Source of the DNA: Qipengyuania xiamenensis
GTDB taxonomy: Bacteria; Pseudomonadota; Alphaproteobacteria; Sphingomonadales; Sphingomonadaceae
DNA length: 64,000 nt
Assembly (NCBI RefSeq): GCF_019711495.1
Contig: NZ_JAIGNM010000002.1
Coordinates: forward strand, 62,001-126,000
Direction: 5' to 3'
Below the pieces are notes generated by a model. The model was not told where the DNA came from. It ran no database searches and worked only from the letters and a program-made list of their open reading frames with translations. How positions within the stretch are numbered: position 1 is the first letter of the stretch; every line of letters starts with the position of its first letter. Positions 60,101 through 64,000 of this stretch are shown here, piece by piece. The translations under genes were made by a program, and so were the position numbers.

Positions 60101-60512
60101 GCGCCGCACCAAGGCGCCCGACTGGGCCTTCGTCGATGACAATTCGGCTCGCGAAGCCAAGAAGCTTGCCGATCGCGGCGTGAAGGTCAGCATCGGTGCG
60201 CACGGCCAGCAGGCAGGCATCGCGGCGCATTGGGAGCTGTGGAGCTTCGTGCGCGGGGGCATGTCGCCGGTCGAGGCGCTGCGTGCCGGCACCATCGAGC
60301 CGGCAAAGTCGCTCGGCATGGACCGCGATATCGGTAGCCTCGAAGTCGGCAAGCTGGCCGACCTCGTCATCCTTACCGCCGATCCGGCCGAGAACATCCG
60401 CAACTCCGACGATATCGCCCAGGTGATGCTGGGTGGCCGTCTCTACGACGCCAGGACCATGAACGAGGTCGAGACGGGAGACGAGGAGCGCCTGCCTTAC
60501 TGGTGGGAGTGA
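57180..60512 (+). CDS. Exported beta-propeller/amidohydrolase fusion protein
   Basis: 1110 aa. Signal peptide (ASALALVLCAGSAHAQ), an acidic linker (~20-65), a long TolB/WD40-like propeller with recurring SPDG repeats (VSPDGRTLAF, FSPDGSRIAF, WSPDGRYIVA, SPDGKSIAFV), then from about residue 700 an amidohydrolase: VMPGLVDAHAHGAQGTGD, the Lys of ISVKNYNQPRR, EHNIPVDVMYED and KVSIGAHGQQAGIAAHWELW, ending KLADLVILTADPAENIRNS. Periplasmic hydrolase of peptide-like or amide substrates is likely; the propeller may gate access. GGGGAGA precedes the ATG. Same strand as, and 81 bp after, the LacI gene. Confidence 0.9.
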   Translation: MKTSIASALALVLCAGSAHAQSQEPEPSPNPVEEQEVDASQDELPPEGSGEEVDAAAATVPIPGSEKKDEGWDVTAPRGSVLREVAIDTDEGTWMDVDVSPDGRTLAFSMLGDIYTMPITGGTPRRIAEGLAWEIQPRFSPDGSRIAFISDRGGGDNIWLMNADGSNKQQVTKETFRLLNQPSWSPDGRYIVAKKHFTTQRSAGTGEIWLYHVSGGGGVQLVKRASEAVQKELGEPIYAPDGNAIYYTRNVSSGPIFEYAQDSNAGIFRIERYDIDTGEVTTAVGGYGGAVRPTPSPDGKSIAFVRRDKDQSQLWVKDLSTGQERMIYGALDLDLQETWAVYGVYPMMDWMPDSQSMVVWAGGKLRRVAADGSGTQDIPFRITDTRMVAEAPHPVIDVAPDSFTAKIPRFASVSPDGRTVVFESLGKLYTKPVGSSAEPRRLTSGGDDSLELWPTWSRDGNRIAFVRWTDSGLGNIVTVDPRGRGERVVTRQRGHYAVPQFSPDGDTIVFEKRGGGYLTSPDFSENEGVYAVSASGGTPRLVARDTATPQFAADDDRVFMLARAGGNLQLISADLDGEKRRVHAQGDLANDFRVSPRGDYVAFRQNYEVFAMPLLPGGQTVTVGETASSLPVTKVSKGGADYIGWADNGSTLHWSMGPVLYRASTGALTPNAPGDEAPKFTPPDTGTSMARTVAADKATGTVAITGARIHTMAGEGAGTIENGTIIIQGDRIAAIGPASSVQVPSGATVIDAGGRVVMPGLVDAHAHGAQGTGDLIPQQNWSQVQALAMGTTTIHDPSSSASMIFAAAERQQAGTLLAPRTFSTGEIIYGAKAPSVYARIDSYEDALAHVRRIKAQGGISVKNYNQPRREQRQQVVAAAREENMLVVAEGGSLFGMDMNLIADGNSTVEHNIPVDVMYEDVLQMFAGSDTNYTPTLTVTYGGLAGDPYWRQATDVFDNPLLVHTPPKMLLASTARRTKAPDWAFVDDNSAREAKKLADRGVKVSIGAHGQQAGIAAHWELWSFVRGGMSPVEALRAGTIEPAKSLGMDRDIGSLEVGKLADLVILTADPAENIRNSDDIAQVMLGGRLYDARTMNEVETGDEERLPYWWE

Positions 60513-60533
60513 TCGCGACCCCGCTGAAAAGCG

Positions 60534-60567
60534 AAAGGGCGGCCCGGGATGACCGGGCCGCCCTTTT
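60534..60567. terminator. Bidirectional terminator between amidohydrolase fusion and chemoreceptor genes
   Basis: A 14-bp perfect stem AAAGGGCGGCCCGG/CCGGGCCGCCCTTT with a 5-nt loop, followed by TCC on plus and by a T-containing run on minus. It separates convergent genes. Confidence 0.9.
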
Positions 60568-60591
60568 CCTTGGGGTATCTGTAAATGCGCG

Positions 60592-61935
60592 TTACGAAGC
60601 GCGAATGCGGGCGATGAGCTGATCGCATTCCGAGCGCATGTTCCCGGCCTGCTTTTCGAGGTCGCTCGACGATGCGAGGACCTGGCTGGCGGCTGCACCT
60701 GCGGCGATGCTGGCATCTTTCATCTGGCCGATGTGTCCGGCAACTTCGTCGGTACCGCGCGCGGCCAGATCGATGCTGCGGGCCAGGTCCTGGCCTGCGA
60801 CCGACTGCTGGTCGACTGCGCTGGCAATCGAAATGGCAGTCGTTTCGAGCTGCTTGATCTGGTCACCGATCGAACGCAGCGCATTGACGCTGGCACCGGT
60901 GGAGTTTTGCATGTTGCGGATCTGGTCAGCGACTTCCTCGGTCGCACGGCTGGTCTGCGCGGCCAGTTCCTTCACTTCGCTGGCCACGACCGCAAAGCCG
61001 CGACCCGCTTCGCCGCCGCGTGCGGCCTCGATGCTGGCGTTGAGCGCGAGCAGGTTGGTGCGCTGGGCGATCGACTGGATCAGCTCTACGATCTGGCCGA
61101 CCTGTTCCGCCGAAGCGGCGAGGGTGGAAATCGTCTCGTCCGCGCCTTCGGCATCGTCTGCGGCCTTGCGGGCGAGTTCGGCCGAATGCGATGCCTGACG
61201 GCTGATCTCGCCGATCGACATGGCGAATTCGTCTGAGGCAGCAGCGGCTGCAGTGACGCCTCCCGAGGCCTTTTCCATGGCGCCCGACACGTCGCTTGCC
61301 TGCGATGCGGACTGCTCGGCAGCGGACGCCATGCTCGAGGCGGTGGAGTTGAGCTGGCTCGAAGCGCTGGCAACGCTTCCGGCGATTTCGCCGATCGTGC
61401 TTTCGAAGCCTTCGGCGAATGCCAGCAGTTCCTGCTTGCGCTTTTCGGAGGCTCCCTTGCGTCCGGCGAAGAGCTCGTCGAGCTTGGTTCCGGACTTTGC
61501 GAAGACCAGCAGCGAGCGGGCGAGATCGCCGATTTCATCGACACGCGAAGTGTCTCCGACCTCGATATCGCGTGCCCCCTGCGAAAGGCGCTGCATTTCT
61601 CCGGCAACATGCTGGAAGGGTGCAATCACATTATTCAGCAGGAACCGCAGGCTGAAATAGCCGCCAAGCAGCGAGAGTATCGCAACGAAGAGGATCACCG
61701 TCCGGGCCGCGCCGGCATATTCGGCGTAAGAGATGCCGACCAGCCCGGCAATCGAGACGGTAATTACGCCGCCAAGAGTGAAGATCGAGGCGATCTTCGC
61801 TTTTTCAGGAAGCGACTTCGCCATGAACCAGGCAGAAACACCTTTAAGTTCGGTAGTTTCAACCGTGCTGCCAGTTTCCACTTCCGCGATTTCGCGGCTT
61901 AATTCTTCAGCCAGAATATTGCTTTGAGCATTCAT
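60592..61935 (-). CDS. Methyl-accepting chemotaxis protein without periplasmic sensor
   Basis: 447 aa. A ~45-residue cytoplasmic tail, two membrane helices (about 47-68 and 76-100) joined by a loop of only a few residues (SYAEYAG), a HAMP domain ([20 protein letters not shown]), and the signalling domain with the CheA/CheW-binding hairpin [20 protein letters not shown]. There is thus no external ligand domain; it could sense membrane or cytoplasmic state. The signalling part (DNA 60768-61270) is nearly identical to the next receptor. Convergent with the fusion gene; same strand as the second receptor, 57 bp away. Confidence 0.9.
   Translation of the reverse strand: MNAQSNILAEELSREIAEVETGSTVETTELKGVSAWFMAKSLPEKAKIASIFTLGGVITVSIAGLVGISYAEYAGAARTVILFVAILSLLGGYFSLRFLLNNVIAPFQHVAGEMQRLSQGARDIEVGDTSRVDEIGDLARSLLVFAKSGTKLDELFAGRKGASEKRKQELLAFAEGFESTIGEIAGSVASASSQLNSTASSMASAAEQSASQASDVSGAMEKASGGVTAAAAASDEFAMSIGEISRQASHSAELARKAADDAEGADETISTLAASAEQVGQIVELIQSIAQRTNLLALNASIEAARGGEAGRGFAVVASEVKELAAQTSRATEEVADQIRNMQNSTGASVNALRSIGDQIKQLETTAISIASAVDQQSVAGQDLARSIDLAARGTDEVAGHIGQMKDASIAAGAAASQVLASSSDLEKQAGNMRSECDQLIARIRAS
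60768..61270. repeat. Near-identical receptor signalling segment, copy 1
   Basis: 503-bp segment of the first receptor gene that aligns gap-free with 62169-62671 at offset 1401. Differences by eye are mostly third-position; the ~168 encoded residues read the same in both. Confidence 0.85.
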
Positions 61936-61992
61936 TTCAGGCGGCTCCCCAAACCAGTCTTTCTGTCATAGCCGCCTATAGTTAACAGTTTG

Positions 61993-63777
61993 CTATGCGG
62001 CTCTTACTTGCTGCAGGAACTGATCGACCTGGTTGCGCAAGACGGAAGCCTGCGCCTCGAGCGCGTCGGCGCTGCCCAGGACCTGCGATGCGGCAGCTCC
62101 GGTGGCGAGGCTGGCTTCGCGCACCTGCACGATGCTCGACGACACTTCATCGGTTGAACGCGCCGCAAGATCGATGCTGCGCGCAAGGTCCTGACCTGCG
62201 ACAGACTGCTGGTCGACTGCGCTGGCGATCGAGATGGCAGTCGTTTCGAGCTGCTTGATCTGGTCACCGATCGAACGCAGCGCGTTGACGCTGGCGCCGG
62301 TGGAGTTCTGCATGTTGCGGATCTGGTCTGCGACTTCCTCGGTCGCACGGCTGGTCTGCGCAGCCAGCTCCTTCACTTCGCTGGCCACGACCGCAAAGCC
62401 GCGACCCGCTTCGCCGCCGCGTGCGGCCTCGATGCTGGCGTTGAGCGCAAGCAGGTTGGTGCGCTGGGCAATCGACTGGATCAGTTCGACGATCTGGCCG
62501 ACCTGTTCCGCCGAAGCGGCGAGGGTGGAGATCGTCTCGTCTGCGCCTTCTGCATCGTCTGCAGCCTTGCGGGCGAGTTCTGCCGAGTGCGAGGCCTGAC
62601 GGCTGATCTCGCCGATCGACATGGCGAATTCGTCCGATGCGGCCGCGGCTGCGGTGACGCCGCCTGAGGCCGTTTCCATCGACTGGCTGACAGCGCCGCT
62701 CTGCTGGGTCGCCTGTTCTGCAGTCGCAGCCATGCTCGATGCAGTGGTGTTAAGCTGCGATGATGCAGCAGCAACGCCATTCACCACTTCGCCGACAGTC
62801 GCTTCGAATGTTACGGCAAGGCGCTGCAACTCGGCCTTGCGCTCACCGCGCATGGCGTTCTGTTCGCTGGCCATCTCTTCGATCCGGAAAGCAGCTTCGC
62901 GGAAAACATCCAGCGAACGGGCCAGATCGCCCAGTTCGTCCTTGCGCTGGAGAGCAGGGATGTGGACGTGCTTGTCGCCCTCGGCAAGCTGCTGCGAAAC
63001 GTCAGTCAGGCGGCCGACCGTCCGCGTGACGTCGCGTGCGATGATCTTGGTGGTCACGAGGATCAGGCCGATTCCTAGACCTGCCGCTGTGAAAAAGGCG
63101 ACGAAAAGCCACCCGATGACGGTGCGCGAATAGGCGTCGTGTTCGACAGCGTAGTCGATCAGGTCGGAGCGCAATTCCGTGCTCGCGTCGTTGAAGGCAT
63201 TGCCGTCAGCCACGGCTGCCAGCGAAATATCGCGCAGCTGTTCGCCGTCGGTCGCATTGCGCGAACGGTCGATGTCGCTCTCGAACGTTGTGAGCTGACC
63301 GCGGAGCGCTTCGATCGTTTCGAGATGCTCCGGCAGGTGAGTGCTCGCGATCGGTGCAAGATCATTGAGGTTGCGGCGGGCATTTTTCGCTGCCGTTCGG
63401 CCGCTCTCGAGCGCCTCGCGGTTTCCGCTCAGCGCATAGTGCTGAACCTCTACAACCGCGGTGGTCGCATTGACCTTCAGCTCGCTGGCAGACGCGATTG
63501 CGTCCGAAATTTCCATGCGATCCGAGCGCAGGTCGAGCGCCAGCCAGCCACCAATGAGGATGGACGCGAGGATCAGGACAACTGCGCCGATATTGGCGAG
63601 CGAGAGCGAACGCAGCTTCGAACCAAGCGACATGTCGGCAAAGAAGCCCAGCACGCCCTTGCGATACGCACCTTCGGAGGCATCGAACCGCGCTTCGGCT
63701 TCGAAGTCCGCGTCATGGTCTTGCAGGAGTATGGCGTTGGCCATCAGTTCGCTGGCGGCCCCGGTCGGCGCATTCAT
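61993..63777 (-). CDS. Methyl-accepting chemotaxis protein with four-helix-type periplasmic domain
   Basis: 594 aa. Cytoplasmic N-tail (~52 residues), membrane helix 1 (about 57-80), a ~150-residue helical periplasmic domain ([20 protein letters not shown] to [18 protein letters not shown]), helix 2 (about 222-245), HAMP ([20 protein letters not shown]), and a signalling domain with [19 protein letters not shown]. It differs from the first receptor in sensing part only. The ATG overlaps the stop of the upstream EAL gene (ATGA, 63774-63777), so it is coupled to a c-di-GMP phosphodiesterase-type gene. Confidence 0.92.
   Translation of the reverse strand: MNAPTGAASELMANAILLQDHDADFEAEARFDASEGAYRKGVLGFFADMSLGSKLRSLSLANIGAVVLILASILIGGWLALDLRSDRMEISDAIASASELKVNATTAVVEVQHYALSGNREALESGRTAAKNARRNLNDLAPIASTHLPEHLETIEALRGQLTTFESDIDRSRNATDGEQLRDISLAAVADGNAFNDASTELRSDLIDYAVEHDAYSRTVIGWLFVAFFTAAGLGIGLILVTTKIIARDVTRTVGRLTDVSQQLAEGDKHVHIPALQRKDELGDLARSLDVFREAAFRIEEMASEQNAMRGERKAELQRLAVTFEATVGEVVNGVAAASSQLNTTASSMAATAEQATQQSGAVSQSMETASGGVTAAAAASDEFAMSIGEISRQASHSAELARKAADDAEGADETISTLAASAEQVGQIVELIQSIAQRTNLLALNASIEAARGGEAGRGFAVVASEVKELAAQTSRATEEVADQIRNMQNSTGASVNALRSIGDQIKQLETTAISIASAVDQQSVAGQDLARSIDLAARSTDEVSSSIVQVREASLATGAAASQVLGSADALEAQASVLRNQVDQFLQQVRAA
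62169..62671. repeat. Near-identical receptor signalling segment, copy 2
   Basis: Second copy of the 503-bp segment found at 60768-61270; same strand, same frame within the receptor gene, with scattered synonymous differences. Confidence 0.85.
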
Positions 63778-64000
63778 GCTACTTTGCTTCCCTCATCTGG
63801 ACGGTCGCCTTCCTTCGCGCCGTCATTGTTCTTTGCGAGTTGTTTCGTGATTTCATCGGCGGGCATGGCCTTGAAATAGAGCCAGCCCTGCATCTGGTCG
63901 CAGCCTGCCGAGCGGACCATCGCGGCCTGCTCTTCGGTTTCCACGCCCTCTGCCGTCACATCCATTTTCATCGCCCGCGCGACGGTGATGCTGGACAGCA
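63774..64000 (-). CDS. EAL domain protein, C-terminal end
   Basis: Last ~75 residues of a gene that starts beyond the window. It reads [20 protein letters not shown] and [19 protein letters not shown], the end of an EAL (c-di-GMP phosphodiesterase) domain, followed by a hydrophilic tail ([18 protein letters not shown]). Whether a GGDEF or sensor domain precedes it cannot be seen. Its TGA overlaps the chemoreceptor ATG. Confidence 0.9.
   Translation of the reverse strand, partial: LSSITVARAMKMDVTAEGVETEEQAAMVRSAGCDQMQGWLYFKAMPADEITKQLAKNNDGAKEGDRPDEGSKVA

Overview
The window is about 64 kb of GC-rich, densely coding chromosome. It most resembles a carotenoid-producing alphaproteobacterium of the Sphingomonadales (Erythrobacteraceae-like). 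This is inferred from the crtB/crtI/crtY gene types, split glycine dehydrogenase subunits, many Sphingomonad-style periplasmic hydrolases and small DUF families; no rRNA is present to confirm it. I see no prophage, insertion sequence, integrase or CRISPR array. Most genes are housekeeping or catabolic.

Layout. 1-3.1 kb (+): end of gcvPA, gcvPB, and a gene of the nucleotide-modification-associated (Nmad3-like) family. 3.1-10 kb (-): a valine-degradation block (mmsB, small membrane protein, enoyl-CoA hydratase, 3-hydroxyisobutyryl-CoA hydrolase, isobutyryl-CoA-type dehydrogenase, RidA, I78 inhibitor-like lipoprotein, second lipoprotein, mmsA). 10-14.4 kb: DUF819 membrane protein, a probable methylsuccinyl-CoA dehydrogenase, tRNA-Gly(CCC), a small DUF6356-like protein and an SDR dehydrogenase. 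14.4-21.5 kb: PhoX-type phosphatase, Dps, 6-phosphogluconolactonase, NUDIX, DNA polymerase IV and two MFS transporters. 21.5-30.6 kb (-): a two-subunit biotin-dependent acyl-CoA carboxylase, an NTF2-like protein, and a carotenoid run in which crtB, a LOG-family gene, crtI, crtY and a DUF2059 gene are tightly packed.

30.7-40.5 kb: MipA/OmpV outer-membrane protein, DUF2585 protein, S9 peptidase, amidohydrolase, PqqB-like MBL hydrolase, a repeat-type secreted protein, a DUF885 lipoprotein and a 49-residue small gene. 40.5-46.4 kb: AgcS symporter, secE-nusG, CPBP protease, PspA, rplK-rplA. 46.4-56 kb (-): DUF2339 membrane protein, CinA-type protein, flavin monooxygenase, and a short polysaccharide module (Wzy-like, Wzx-like, glycosyltransferase, PilZ). 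56-64 kb: LacI regulator, a 1110-residue beta-propeller/amidohydrolase fusion, two chemoreceptors with near-identical signalling domains, and the tail of an EAL-domain protein.

How the genes work together. The left third converts branched-chain and short-chain acyl-CoAs (isobutyryl-CoA to propionyl-CoA, with methylsuccinyl-CoA chemistry and a biotin carboxylase nearby). The crt genes carry GGPP to beta-carotene; crtE and hydroxylase/ketolase genes are not in the window. The right end holds signalling and surface polysaccharide functions in which c-di-GMP (PilZ, EAL) recurs. The least explained items are the stand-alone Nmad3-like gene, the coupled lipoprotein/I78/RidA trio inside the valine block, a terminator whose U-tract holds the start codon of the next gene, a hairpin covering the mmsA ribosome binding site, and paired inverted repeats upstream of dps.
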